NCBI GenBank assembly: GCA_050084515.1
Contig: CM114273.1
Coordinates: 26,102,001-26,166,000, forward strand
Direction of reading: 5' to 3'
Origin: Blasia pusilla
Lineage: Eukaryota > Marchantiophyta > Marchantiopsida > Blasiales
Length of the DNA stretch: 64,000 bases
Part shown: positions 46,106-58,300 of the stretch, in pieces
Numbering within the stretch: the stretch's first letter is position 1
Layout: every line of letters begins with the position of its first letter
The notes under the pieces: model-generated
Seen by the model: only the letters and a program-made list of their open reading frames with translations
Told to the model about the DNA's origin: nothing
Databases searched by the model: none
Translations under genes and position numbers: made by a program

Positions 46106-47800
46106 CTTGTTCTGTCAAGGCTTCTCCTACTCTCGCCTCTACTCCTCGTAAGTCAAGCTTTTGTCCAAAAACTTGGCAAAGCTCTTCATCTTCTTCTTCT
46201 GTAATGTCAGTATCCAAAGCCCTCACCATCACCATATCTGCAGTCATCTACCTCTTCCTTTTGATCACATCTATGATCAACTCATGAAAGTCACGTTTGG
46301 CTATGTCCAAGACTTTCCTCAAAGAAAACTCTATTTTTGCATCCAAAATCCTCTCCTCAAGAATCTCCTTTAAATTCCTGTTTGTCTCTATATCAGATTG
46401 CAACTTGTATGTAGGAGTCTTACCCTTAGTCTTCTGAGAAGACCTCAATTCTTTCTCCTTCATTCCACCTTCTTTCATTTGAGAATCCATCATAGATTCC
46501 ATTGTAGAAGGCCCTTCTTCTCTTGATTGTTGCGCCTCTGGTTGCCCTTTCATTCTTGCGGTCCTCACTCTTCTTGTAGCTTCCTCACGATCAACACCAT
46601 CATTCTCACGTCTCCTCTTCTCCTCCACACTATCATCTTGCCAACTCACATGTTTCTCTTATGCTAGGTATGCTTTAACATACCCAACTTCCACTGGATC
46701 ATCCCATCTAGTAAGATGACGGATAGTCTCTCCTCCTTGTATCATCACTTCTCGAGAAAATTGTAATAATTCACTTTTAGCCTCAAAATCTAATGCCGTA
46801 GTGGCAACTCCTACTTGACTTCTCACTAAGCCTTTCATTCCTCCTCTACCAAAGTTGGTATTCAACGGCATACCAGTCTACGTTGAATGAATCTTCCCAT
46901 CTTTGAAGTTTACTATTCCATTCCTAAGAGCTTCTGAAAACTCCTCACATTCTCAACATTGATGCTCAACACTATCACACCATATACATCTTCTCACAAA
47001 GTTCCTACTTGTCGAAGGAGCACCAATTCTCTCAAATCTTTCACCAACTCATCTATAACAAAATCTTCAAGTTTTGTTGAAACGGGAAACGGGCTTAGGC
47101 AATGGACTTGAAATTGATACCTCCGACTTGAATAATGTAGTTCTATCTCTACTTCGATTTTGCTTTGTAAGGATAGCAACAGCTTCTTCCACTTTCTTCC
47201 AATTAGTGCTGACACCTCCTTCTTCGGTCTTGTCCGGAAATATTATGAAAAGCTTGTCCTCCAAATTCTCGTCAGCCGTCTCAAGGAATAACTCAATCTT
47301 CCTCAAGTCTAGAGTTGCTCTTTCGGAAGAAGAAAGCTGAAAAAACCACTTCTCAAACTCACGCAATAATTCATTTGGAGTCATTCCCTTCCCTGGACGT
47401 TGCTCTATCCATTCTAAAAAACTCCTCTTAGTCATCCGATCCACATCATCATTGAAGAATTCTCCTTTCAGCAAATACTCATACTCCTCCCATGAGGTTA
47501 GATTTTCTGCTCTCAACTTCTTTACTTGACTACGAATCTCTGGTATTATAACTAACTCAAAACTTGATACCATATCACCTTCGGGTACACGGTTTACCTC
47601 CATCTCACAAACATACTCTCGAACATACTTGGTGATGTTCCTCCCATCAAATCTCCCCAACTTCTTTACAATCTCTTGAAGAGCCCTTTTTGATCTTTGC
47701 TCTCCTATGTGAACTCCTCCTCATTGGCTCAACAATATTGTCAAAGTTCGAAGAAGATCCCCAGCTCCCTTAGTTCCCATTGATGAAGTACTACCAAAAT
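46017..47800 (-). pseudogene. gag and linker of element H
   Basis: From about 47700: IVKKLGRFDGRNITKYVREY, LTSWEEYEYLLKGEFF, DDVDRMTKRSFLEWI and GMTPNELLREFEKWFFQLS form a helical capsid-type region. A zinc knuckle (CIWCDSVEHQC) is read near 46960-46990. A very charged linker follows (46649-46248) with ILDAKIEFSLRKVLDIAKRDFHELI. Several stops and frameshifts occur. Confidence 0.65.
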
Positions 47801-47999
47801 TATTCATCTTGATAAAACTCCAACTTACAAACACAATCTACCGCCTCAAAGATCTCTCAGTAGAAGCACCATTTGTAGTGTCGAGAGCCTTTTTTCGAGT
47901 AAGGGCAGGCCTTCTAGCTGCGGTAGACGTGGTCGATGCAAGATTAACTCTCTAAGAAGTTCTCCTTTTTCAATACAAAATTATTATGTATACTATCCA

Positions 48000-49062
48000 T
48001 TCTCTCACGACAGGTATCACAAATAGAAGTGTTGATGCGATCACTTCTTCGTAACATCAGACCCCCAAACTCCTAATTATAAAATCCTTATAAATTATTT
48101 TACGCTTGTACACGAGGAAGATAGCACAACTAGTGTTAAACCCTATTTGATCAGGCCTATTGACGTCCATGGATCGCTATATAAGGACATACAAAGTACA
48201 ATCGTATGTCCTTCCATATGTGACGATAGGAAGGATCACTGGAGTTGGAGATTGAATGACCTTGTTCATGAACGCCTCCCCAAAGTGATAAACTAAATAG
48301 CGAGTAAACCAGTGCCTATCTACAAAGAGTATCTTGATATGGTATGGATTGAGGAAAGGAAAGTAAGACACAACTCGTGCTCCACCCCTATCCATGCTTG
48401 ACAAACATTCTCTACTCTCCTCAAGAATGGGTTTTGGCGGAGTTATTCTCCCAAGAGGGGTAATCCACTCTCATTGGGAAAGTAACAAGCCAAAACATTC
48501 ACTATTTTAGTATGACTAAACTCTTCTAAGGTGAAAAAACCTCTCATCTCCACACACACACACACCACACTCTAGAAACCTCTCGAAAAATAGACCATGG
48601 TTAAGTTACTCTTCTAATGCTCTTCCAATGATAGTCGATCACCCTTCTTGGGAGACCCCAAGAAGGGTAATCCACTATCATTGGAAGAGCAAGCAATCCC
48701 AAAGCCATACACTTAAGAGAGACTCAAGATGTGGAATAGAAGGTGATGAACCTTTGAAGGTCCCTCCTCTTTATATACTCACAAGTGATCCACAAGAGTA
48801 CGAAATAGAGCTAATCTTATCTTGTGCCACATGGCTTCCTCTCAAGGCTTAGCCGATCATAGTTTGACACAAGTAGATTTTCTCTTATCTCTTCTAAAAT
48901 ATCCTCTTTTACCCACTTGATATTTTCCAAATTACCCCAACTAACCTAGCCACCAACCAAGCCTACTTTTGTTTTTCATTAAAGCACCAACCTCACTACT
49001 TTACTTTTATAAAGTCATATTTTATTTATTACCTCTTTTCATAAAGTTGGGCCCGCATAAAA
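48000..49062 (-). promoter_or_regulatory. 5' promoter/LTR-like region of element H
   Basis: A TATATAAAG box (minus strand, about 48768-48776) stands about 1.1 kb before gag. Between them lies a long hairpin (48619-48690). The outer boundary toward copy F is at about 49062. The LTR ends cannot be fixed with only one copy. Confidence 0.5.
48619..48690. repeat. Near-perfect 34-bp inverted repeat with 4-base loop
   Basis: Arms 48619-48652 (GCTCTTCCAATGATAGT and on) and 48657-48690 pair with only two mismatches around the loop AGAC. It lies between the TATA box and gag of element H, so it would be near the 5' end of its RNA. Confidence 0.9.
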
Positions 49063-51296
49063 GAAGACCTCTCCTCGGTTATCCAGCAACACAACACGAG
49101 GAGAAGCCATGGCACGCTCTCTCGCGGGTCTAGTCGGCATCTCCGCCATCATAGCAGCCGCAGCCTGCCATAAATTTGACGTGGACTTTCGAGCATCCGC
49201 TCCAAGGGCAAGTCCATCACCTCCTCTGCAATCATCTCTGAACGTGATGCAGGAACTACAACTCTGCGCTCACATAGTGAAGCGACTAGCCGAAAAGCCT
49301 CGGCGGGCGTACCCCCAACGTCATAACATCGGAAGGAGAAAATAAAGGAGTGCAGTACACAAAGGTGGCCGCCCCCAACAACGTGCTCGACACATGCCCC
49401 TCCTGAGCATCAATAATAGGAGTCGTCGCACTTGCTTCTTCCATTGCCCTTCATGCGTGCACACCAACAACATCACCAACTCTTCAGGAACTTTGATGAG
49501 GATCCATCGATGGGATCCTCATCGCTTTACACAACGTGAAAGACTGAGGAAGCCTAATATGTTTTTGGCTTGCACTTGTTGTGGATCCAACTCTACGGCT
49601 GCTCCACGCGTCACAACTACGGCGGCCTCCATGTGCGCAACCCCGCACATCCAACCAAGATCCTCCATATCTCTGGCTACTCCATATGATGTCGATGCCA
49701 CGGATCCGGCATCGGATAACCTCAATGCCATAGCGGCAATCTGCTCATGTAGCTGTTGTATCTGAGCAGCCATCCTAGCCTCACGTCCGGCGTCTCCCTC
49801 GGTGCGTCTAGGTGGTGGTACTCTACCTCCTCCACGGGCAGCTCCACCATCCTTTCGGGCAACTCCAGCTCCTTGTCCCCCAATGAGACCACCTAGTGCA
49901 CGATCTCTAAGCCCACCCGGACCGACTACTCGCTCTAGTGCCCTCTCTAGCCCTCCATCCGGACATAACTCAGGATGTAAACTGAAACACCTACACGTGT
50001 ATGACCATAACAAAAGTCACATTAATAACCTCTTGGTGCAGCACGATCTCCTCCTTCATGTTGAGGCACATATCCGTGACCTTCACAAGTGCTATCGCGA
50101 TGATGATGGGCTCCACCACATGACCAACCAGTACTAGTAGGCGGTGGCTGCTGAGCCGCATATGAAGGCGCAGGTCTCTATGGCACGGCCTTTTGGTATC
50201 CTCCCTGAACTCGTGATGCCACAATCGACCTATCTCGGAATCCATGTTGTTGCACAGGTGGTGCAGACAATCGTGATTGCTCTCGCCCAGAACCCATGGT
50301 GGGTACGCTCTCCTCCGTCATGTAACGCTCAATGTTCTTGACCGTCCTAAAAACATTTCTCAATATAGGGGAGGTGTTCATAAGAAGCACCCCCTCCCGT
50401 ATCCGTACTCGTACCCGTGTCCGTAGGGTCCGGTCCAACATCGCCTACCATGACTGGATAGCCTAAGCCTCCGTCATCCCTTGAGTGACGTTGATGAACC
50501 AGCGCAAGCGAGTGTAAGCCTCATGCAAACTCTCACCTGGGCGCCTCTGGAAGTCGTGGATGCTCCGCAACTTCTCCGTCCGTATCCCCCGGTAGCTCAC
50601 CCTCAACTTAACAAAGAACTCAACCACAGGGTTGAACCTGAGACAAACCCGACTAGAGAGTGCAACTGCTCTAGTGCGAGTGATCCCTCCGAAAACGTCA
50701 CTAGTGGAAGAGGAAGTAGCCTCTCCTGACTCCTCCTCCTCATATGGGAATGGCTCCGTCCATGACACATAGTGTGGGTTATAGTAGAGTCGCCATGCCT
50801 TAATCTCCTGGGCATATCTATTGGAGAACTCATGATAATCGTCCATGGGTGCCCCCTCTAAATGCTGGAACATAACGTTCCATGCTGTAAACTGGTTGAA
50901 CTCTCTAGAGTTCCTAGCCCGTTGTGAGTCACACCACCTCCTAAACTCCCCAATGAAGTTGTGTAGCTCTATAGTGCCTACAGCACCCAAAAACCTACGC
51001 TGTCCTCTACCCCAATCGGCCATCTCGTACGCCCAACTGGTAGGACCATTCAATGTGTATGATGGATCACTAACACACTCCTCTATACGCTCCCCCTTGT
51101 CTGAAGATGACACAGAAGGAGATCGAGGTGGTCTCTCACGTAAAGGCCCTCGAAACCTCGCACCACTCCTCGTAAACCCTCTAGAGCTACTCTCATGTCC
51201 ACTACCTCGCCTCTCAAAATCCTGAAAGGACACCGTGATGGCCCTCGTGCCCCTCTCAATCTCGCGAGTAATCCCTTTATCATTCAAACTAAACAT
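49063..51296 (-). pseudogene. gag (copy F, in element N)
   Basis: The best gag in the window. From 51296: GPTSWAYEMADW, GTIELHNFIGEF, SQRARNSREFNQFTAWNVMFQ, WRLYYNPHYVSWTEPF, RFNPVVEFFVKL, RRPGESLHEAYTRLRWFIN and, after a TAG, IQSWYAMLDRTLRTR. A zinc-knuckle area (CDFCYG.HTRVG, decayed), an RGG/Pro region and a short heptad-like stretch QIQQLHEQIAAMALRL follow. It stops at about 49063, just short of the protease, at the junction with H. The ORF of 277 codons (51296-50463) starts at an ATG. Confidence 0.75.
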
Positions 51297-52843
51297 GCAG
51301 CACTCAATCTACACTCTCTCACTGAGACGTGAATTATGTGGCAAATCACTGATCTATCGTCTCATGGACAAACCATCCTCAACTCTGGACATCCTACATA
51401 GGTCTATGTCCCCTAAACCCATACATCATCAATGCTCCTAGAATCAACAAAAAACCGAATATCCCAAATAACTTCCCAATATTCAAAAGTCCCTCACACG
51501 TGCAGGTTAAGAGACTAGAATGGGTAACCTGACAATAATGTCGATGTCGCTCCTCGGGAACTGCAAATCTCGACCCCAACTCGGTCATCAAGACAACTCC
51601 TCCAATCAGCAAGTTGTGCTCCTCTTGTACTGACGCTGCTCAACCTCCTCGATGTGCGGTGCAGGTTGAGCGGTCTAGTGCGGCATTGGCTACATAGAAC
51701 GGCTACAAACAGTACGGCATTCGGGAATGGGGTGCGGCACTTGGCGACATACCCTCCTCAATCAGCAATTCACACGCTGTGCTCCTTAGTGAAGGAGCGG
51801 TTCCGCAATCGAGATGGTGCGGTGCATCCACAAGTGGCACGGCAGTGCGTTGCGGCTACGGGAGTCACAACATGATCCTCGATCGGTGTCAAGCGGCTAC
51901 CAATCACAACATAGCAGCATGAAATCAAAACTCAAACACCATAACCGGAGGTCATCTGCCATCACTGGTTGATAACGAAACTGTGATGACGGTGGCGACC
52001 AAAACAAAGTACGTGGTGGCGACGCAAGTCAGAGAATCAACGAACGTCGTAGAAGACCCTCCACTCCGTAACGACGGTAATGGCAACCAAAGGGTGGAAA
52101 ATGGACAGTGGACTGTTGACCATTGATGGTGTCAGTCGGTTGACCGTTGATGATGACGGTCGACCGTGACGGTGACAGTTGACCATTGACGGTGATGGTT
52201 GACCATTGATGGTGATGGTTGACCATTGATGGTGATGGTTGACCGTTGAAGGTGACTATGATGGCGACGGCCGCCGCTGGCGTGGCGGCTGGTTTAGGGT
52301 TTGAACAATTTAACCCTAAAAATTGCCTAGCAATGATAGTTTTGCAAGATTGACCATAAATTTTTGCTCACAACTCCAAATTGTGCACTGTTTATTTCAC
52401 GGCATGCATAGCTTCACAATCTACAACAGCATCAAAAAAAATTTAGAATTGGACATTCTAGTAAAAACATATGGGGATTGTTGTAAAGTCCAATGTTTCT
52501 TTTTCCTACACAAAATTTGACAGCGCTTTCGCGCTCATTTCTCCCAACGAAAATATAAAACCTCTAAAAATACAAATCAGAAAGCTACATGGTGCTCCCA
52601 AGAGCATCGGCATGGAGCAACTTGCCCCCATAATCAATCCCTATCAGAAATTGGGCAGCGCTTCCGCGCGCCACTCTTTCACACAAAAAATCGGCAAATG
52701 CAAAGAACAATCAAAGCATCCCTTGCTCCGGTGAGCACTCCCATGAGCCGGTGAACAGGGAACATGATCCCCAACCTACAAAAATAGCCAGTGACCAGCA
52801 AGCTCCCCCATGAAGCTCTCTCACTCTCGCATTCTCTCTTTGT
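51297..52843 (-). other. Leader of element N
   Basis: About 1.5 kb between A1 and gag, including a 20-bp minisatellite and a part (about 52380-52843) that also follows A at 56130-56594. No coding domain. I found no match to the common plant initiator-Met primer binding site next to A1. Confidence 0.55.
52113..52255. repeat. Minisatellite, unit 20 bp
   Basis: GACCATTGATGGTGATGGTT is repeated in tandem, clean near 52201-52250 and degenerate to the left. Confidence 0.85.
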
Positions 52844-53249
52844 AAAGTAAGATCCAATCTCTCTCTACACCATCTCACACCATAGCTCTCAAAGGTGTGC
52901 ACTCTCTCTCATGTCAAACCAAACCCACTCTCCTAATGAGAGGCTTGGGTTACACTCACAAGGCAAGGGACCATAGCTCCGCCGCCTTATGCCAAGAGGT
53001 TCAACAAAGAGAGAATGGGCTCTCAAGCTCTCTCTCCTTGAGGTGTATCCCTCCCCTCTCCCAAACTCTCTCCATGGTAAAATAGTAAGTTCTTCAATAT
53101 GGCTCCAAATAAGCCGAAACAAAGGGGAAACCTGCTCTCTCATTTTTCCCGGGGCCTCAACAGGTCATCCTCAACCTACTGAGCATGTCTTCCGCTACTC
53201 ACACAGGCGCTCTACTAGATCTCACCGATCTATCCTAAGAGACGTGACA
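52844..53249 (-). repeat. 5' terminal repeat A1 of element N
   Basis: Starts TGTCACGTCT at 53249 and ends GATCTTACTTT at 52844. Matches A2 (44524-44011) except for a 105-bp gap after CCATGGTA. Not followed by a B repeat. Confidence 0.85.
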
Positions 53250-54640
53250 ACACTCGTGCGGGAGGGGGTGCTTCTTATGAATACCTCCCCTACGTTGAGA
53301 GATGTTTTTTGGACCGTCGAGAATATTGAGCGCAACATGGCGGAGAAGACCGTAGCCACCATGGCTTCTAGGCCACAACAGTCACGATTTCCTGCACCAC
53401 CAATGCAATAACGTGGATTCTAAGATAGGTCTGTGGCACCACAAGCTCGTGGAGGATATCGGGAGGCCATGCCACAGAGACCTGCGCCTTCATATGCGGC
53501 TCAATAGCAACCGCCTACGATTACTTGTTGGTCATGTGATGGAGCCCATCATCAACGCGATTGCACTCGTCATGGTCATGGACGTGTGCCTCAGTATGGA
53601 GGAGGAGATGGTGCTGCACCAGGAGGCTATCAGTATGACTATTGTCAGAGGTACGGTCACACACGGGCCAGATTTTTTAGCTTGCACCCTAAGTTACTTC
53701 CGGACCGAGGGCCAGAGAGGGCACCAGAGCGAGTTGTCGGTCCGAGTAGGTTTAGAGGTCGTGCATCAGGTGGTCCTATTGGGGGACGAGGAGTTGGATT
53801 CGCCCGAGGGTATGGTGGAGTTGCCCGTGGAGGAGGTAGAGTCCCACCACCTAGATGCTTCGAGGGAGACGCCAAGCGTGACGCTAGGATGGATGCTTAG
53901 ATCCAGCAGCTACATGCGCAGATTGCCGCTATGGCATTGAGGTTACCCGATCCTGGATCCGTGGCATTACATCTTATGGAGCTGCCAGAGATATGGAGGA
54001 TCTTGGTTGGATGAGCGGGGTTGCCCAGATGGGGGCCGCCATAGTTGTTATGCGTGGAGCAGCCGCATAGTTGTGTCCACAGCAAGAGGAAGCCAAGAAA
54101 CAGACCATGCTTCCTTAGTCCTTCACGTTGTCCAATGCAATGAGGACCCCATGGATGGATCATGATTAGAGTTCTCGGAGAGTAGGTGATGTTATTGGTG
54201 TGCAAGCACGAAGGGCGATGGGAGAAGCAAGTGCGACGACTCATATTGTTGATGCTCAAGAGGAGCATGTGTCGAGCACGTTGTTGGGGGCGGCCACTGT
54301 TGTGTACCGCGCTCCTTTATTTTCTGCTTGCGATGTTATGACGTTGGGAGGTATGCCCGTCAAGGTTTTCTAGCTAGCCCCTACGCTATGTGAGCATGGA
54401 GTTGGAGTTCCTGCATCACGTTGAGAGGTGATTGCAGAGGAGGTGATGGACCTGCCCATGGAGCTGATGCTAGGTCGTCCACGTCAGATTCATGGTAGGT
54501 TGCGGTTGCTAGGATGGCGGAGATGCCTGCTAGACCCACGATAGAGCATGCCATGGCTTCTCATGGTGTTGTTTTGCTGGATAATCTGGGAGAGATCTTC
54601 CAGTTGGTGAGTCCAGGAGGTAGAGCTTTTAGTCCGTAAC
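53250..54640 (+). pseudogene. gag, second part, copy EG
   Basis: Resumes at EGVLLMNTSPTLRDVF and continues through a zinc-knuckle area (YDYCQRYGHTRARFF), FRGRASGGPIGGRG, GGVARGGGRVPPPRC and IQQLHAQIAAMALRL. Decayed farther on, ending MASHGVVLLDNLGEIFQLVSPG just before the protease. Two knuckle cysteines are substituted. Confidence 0.72.
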
Positions 54641-55800
54641 GCGTCTTGTTGGATTCAGGAGCGCAACCCCTGATGTTGGGGAAAGCGTCATTCAGAAGAT
54701 TGGGCTTGACGAGAGCCGATGTGGGGCATTTTCCATTCCGGATGCATACATCCTTGGATGGAGCGAGTATCATACAATATATCACCCGACAAGAGGTTGT
54801 GGTGAAGATTTGCCCCGGACATCCTACATATGAGTTCGTGGTGCAAGCCAAGGCGATAGTGACTAATGTAGAGTACTACGACGTCTTGGTTGGTGCAGCA
54901 ATGTTGTACCCGATGGGTTTTTCCCTAGATTATTGGGAGGAGTCAACGTCCTACACACCAAGATGGCGGTCAAGTGATGGGCGCCTCAGCTCCTTACCTG
55001 TTCGATTTACAGGTGCAAGGATCGAGCGACGGCCAAGGAAGATCGCGACCTTAGCAGCATTTAACAGCGCAATCACTTGGCCAAGTGATTTGATTGAGGG
55101 ACATGTCCATGTAGAGGACACTCCCATTCGTGACATTTCTATGGAGAGGAGTGTCATGGTCGCCGCATCAGTCCGTGGAGGAGAGGTGTCGCTTTGGGGC
55201 TCGACTGAGGAGCTTCGACGCTTAGCCATCAAGCATGTGCAGACCGTGTGGAGCGAGACGTTTGCACCCAAGCGTGATGGGTCAGAGGAACCCGAGATAG
55301 TTGAGAGTGCTATGATGACGCACTTGGATACCACACCTATTGTGTGGTGCATCCCATAGGAGGGTATTTTGGTGTTGGATCTCTTTGGAGGGATCAACAC
55401 TTGGTTAGCTGTTGTTTTGCATGCAGGGGTACGCGTGCAATAGTACTTGTATGTGGAGATTTATGATATTGCAAGGTGTGCTTCACTTCACCATGTGGCG
55501 CACTTACGCCTCCGTTTTCCCAACTTTTTGTCCGCGTCCTTTGTCTAGAGATACTAGAGTTCCCTACCGAGCGATATTTCATTGCTGGGGATGCAGGACT
55601 TGGAGCGGGTAGTGACCATAGACTTGGTCATTGCTGGTTGGCCGTGTTAGGGCCAATCAAGTGTTGTACGAGATAGCGGGTTAGTTGACACTCGATCCAG
55701 GTTATTTTTGGAGATGATGCGGATTTTGTGACATTTGCAAGAGCATCAATCTCATTCTCCAACATACATTCCGGTTAATGTGCTGATCTTGGGCAATTCA
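54641..55800 (+). pseudogene. Protease, linker and start of methyltransferase, copy EG
   Basis: The protease reads VLLDSGAQPLMLGK (Asp at 54652) to VEYYDVLVGAAMLYPMGF. The same frame runs through the linker (RKIATLAAFNSAITWPSDL) to a TAG at 55360, then to motif I LVLDLFGGINTWLAVVL (TGL reads TWL). Motif IV reads IAGWPC with the Cys kept, followed by TAG at 55648-55650 in place of Gln. Readable text ends shortly after a decayed motif VI (55760-55800). The continuous frame is the best evidence that protease and MTase were translated together. Confidence 0.82.
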
Positions 55801-56052
55801 AATTCACTAGAATAACCCCCGGGAAAATTGGATCTCCGCTATCTTTCCTTACTTGACAACCCCCCCTCCTTACAGGTCTGCAAATTGAATGCCTTACCAT
55901 AAATCCCTCCTAAGATTGAGGGTTAACACCCCCCAAAAATGGGATCTACTCACCCTACCTCCAAATAGCTGAATTTACTTGTCCTATCCACCAAGTCAAC
56001 TGATTTTTTTTCTACCACTCAAGAAATTATTTCTACCCAAAAATTTTGAAAT
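55801..56052. other. Spacer, no gene seen
   Basis: Short AT-rich stretch with C runs; no feature supported. Confidence 0.4.
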
Positions 56053-57097
56053 TTGACTCATACATTTAAATGGTGGCTATGGCAACCCACAAAAACTGTC
56101 GTAACTTCATACTCAGACATCGGAATCGTGCATCATTTCTTCAACAACATACACTACTTCTCGATCTACGACCACGTCAAATTGGTTTCTCCACTTGATT
56201 TTTCACCAAAAACTGACAGGGTTTGTCGTGCAGCCCAACGTCTCTTTCTCCTACGCAAAATTTGGCAACGCTTCCGCGCTGATTTCTCCCAACAAAAACT
56301 TCAAACCTATAAACACATAAACCAGCAAGCTACACGGTGCTCTCAAGAGCATCGGCATGGGGCAACCCGGCCCCATACTCAATCCCTATAAAAAATTGGG
56401 CAGCGCTTCCATGCGTCGCTCTTCCACACAAAAAATTGGCAAAGGAAACATCAAAAGTAAGCGGCTCTTGCTCCGGTGAGCACTCCCATGAACCGCTGAA
56501 TGGGGAATATGATCCCCAACCTGGAAAACCAGCGAGTGACATGTGAGCTCCCCGTGAAGCTCTCTCTCTCATACATTCTCTCTTTGTAAATCAAGTAGAT
56601 CCAATCTCTCTCAACACCATCTCTCTCAAATGTGTGCACTCTCACATGTCTCTCTCAATGTCAAACCAAACCCACTCTCCTAATGAAAGGCTTGGATTAC
56701 ACTCACAAGACCATAGCTCCGACGCCTCATGCCAAGAGGTTCAACAAAGAGAGAATGAGCTCTCGAGCTCTCTCTCCTTGAGGTATACCCTCTTCCCTCT
56801 CCCAAACTCTCTCCTCGGTAACCTATGCTCGTAGGTCACCTCCTTGACTCTTGACTTGCTGTAGCGAGTCAAGGGCCACTTCCCAAAGTGTAAAGTCAAC
56901 TCTACCAAATATGGAAACTTGCCCAACATAGCAAGTTTCTCTATATGACTCCAAATGAGCCAAAACGAAAGGGGAAACCTGCTCTCTCATGCTTCCCCGG
57001 ACCTCAACAGGTCATCCTCAACCTCTTGAGCTTGTCCTCCTCTACTCATGAAGGCGCTCTACCATATTTCTTAGATCTATCCTAAAAAGTCGTGACA
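56053..57097 (-). mobile_element. 5' end fragment (A1 plus leader part) of the N subfamily
   Basis: On the minus strand it starts at 57097 with TGTCACGACT and carries an A repeat to about 56595, then ACAAAGAGAGAATG and a leader that matches 52843 down to about 52380 (GGGAGTGCTCACCGGAGCAAG and GAAGCGCTGCCCAAT blocks). This independent copy confirms that A1 is followed by leader, not by B. Gag is absent. Confidence 0.7.
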
Positions 57098-58300
57098 TGG
57101 ATATTGTGGCACTGTAATGTACTACACTACAAGGTCAAGGATGAGTATTATTATCAATAACACATATCCTCCATACGCATTATGTAATGGCTCTCTTATT
57201 CCATATATCATACCTAGATCTGGTGAGTTCCATGCATGCGATCTATGCTTAGCAAATACGCCATGCCCGTAAGCATTTCAAGCTATTTTCCAAGCATATC
57301 CAACCTGTCATTGTTGGAGATCCTTTACTACTAGTTTAGGAAAATATCATGGAGTCACTTCTTCGTAAGTGAGTCTGCGTTGGCATCTACTTTATTATAA
57401 AAATGTACTTTTTCATAAGTAGCACTCACATGATGAACTGTTTATCATGTGCTCAACCCCCAAGCAGCCCGAACAACAGTTCCAATAACTCAGAACAAAA
57501 TTTTGTACACACTTTTATGCTCTGAATTAGAGCAGCTACGTAGCTTTCAGTTTTCAATCTTTCCAAGTATGAGGGTACTTCCAATTTCATAATCTAAGAT
57601 ATTTCTCAAAATTCTATCTTTGCTAGTAACATTCTTGCACATCATTTCATGAGGACTCATTACCCCTTACACAATCACACACCTTACAATCTTTATACAT
57701 CTCTTACATTTCAACTTTAAGATATGTACATACATATAACAAATATGGTTACCTCACTTCAAAACACATAGTTCTGCCTTTCATATTGTATTTTCTGACT
57801 ATAAATCTCCCGTTTCATTTTACTACAACCAAACAACATCATTCCTGGCCTATCTCCACACGAGACCTGCCTTTGTTGGTACTACCAATCACATTTCATA
57901 ATAGGTTCCTCTCATTGCTAAAACACAATTACTACATTTCAACAACACTAAATCCAGGTATATTATGAAAACACAACCACTTTCCAATAATCATATAGAT
58001 TTTCGTAACCTCCATGTATAATTACTTTCTTTCATTATATTACGTGTTGTATAAAATATTAAAGTTACTTCAAATCATCACCATACTGATTCTTTCCAGC
58101 AAGCCACCACAATGATGCACATGGTGCGCATTGCATTGCATTCATATTGGACATTATATATATATGTATATGTATTTTTTAAATACTCATCGCATTCAGA
58201 TTGGACATCACATATTTTCTTCTTTTTTTACATGCTGATAGATATGTAGTCTCCAATACAGTCTAGAACTCCATCCTTGCTATATGGCCGCATACTAGTT
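57098..58300. other. AT-rich spacer, no gene seen
   Basis: No coding motif; includes a TATATATATGTATATG microsatellite near 58153. Confidence 0.4.

Larger units (their letters stand above)
45273..49062 (-). mobile_element. Element H: another gypsy-type element, 5' portion (promoter region, gag, protease)
   Basis: On the minus strand: TATA-containing region (about 49060-48000), gag-like protein, zinc knuckle, charged linker, protease, and a segment toward RT (GMYEEEDFGDSLEEVF) that is cut at 45273. It is a different family from N, with no MTase or PHD part seen. It occupies the place of N's protease to integrase core, so N lost that part when or after H arrived. A run of 21 T (45419-45439) lies in the last segment. 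No 3' LTR of H was found. Confidence 0.7.
43882..53249 (-). mobile_element. Element N: A1-leader-gag...PHD-B1-A2-B2 with target duplication ACAC
   Basis: Minus-strand insertion bounded by ACAC at 43878-43881 and 53250-53253. From its 5' end: A1 (53249-52844), leader (52843-51297), gag (51296-49063), then a foreign piece (H, 49062-45273) in place of protease to integrase core, integrase tail and PHD (45272-44855), G-tract, B1 (44656-44527), GC, A2 (44524-44011), B2 (44009-43882). A1 and A2 are about 95% alike outside a 105-bp gap in A1. B1 and B2 are alike over about 128 bp. B is absent next to A1, where unrelated leader DNA follows. Confidence 0.8.
42115..55800 (+). mobile_element. Copy EG of the methyltransferase/PHD gypsy family, split by the insertion of N
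   Basis: Two plus-strand pieces, 42115-43881 and 53250-55800, fit together. The first ends in gag at ...GCGGACAC and the second resumes in gag at ACACTCGTGCGG, with ACAC present on both sides of the 9.37-kb minus-strand element between them. The uninterrupted gag of copy F shows the same neighbouring codons. EG ends inside the MTase just after motif VI (about 55800); RT onward is missing. It has a 54-codon loss in gag just before the split. Confidence 0.82.

Noticed and set aside
52842-53249. Treating the A1 repeat as a complete conventional LTR of N
   Set aside because: The other terminus fixed by the ACAC duplication lies at the end of B2, and solo units with duplications are A plus B, not A alone.
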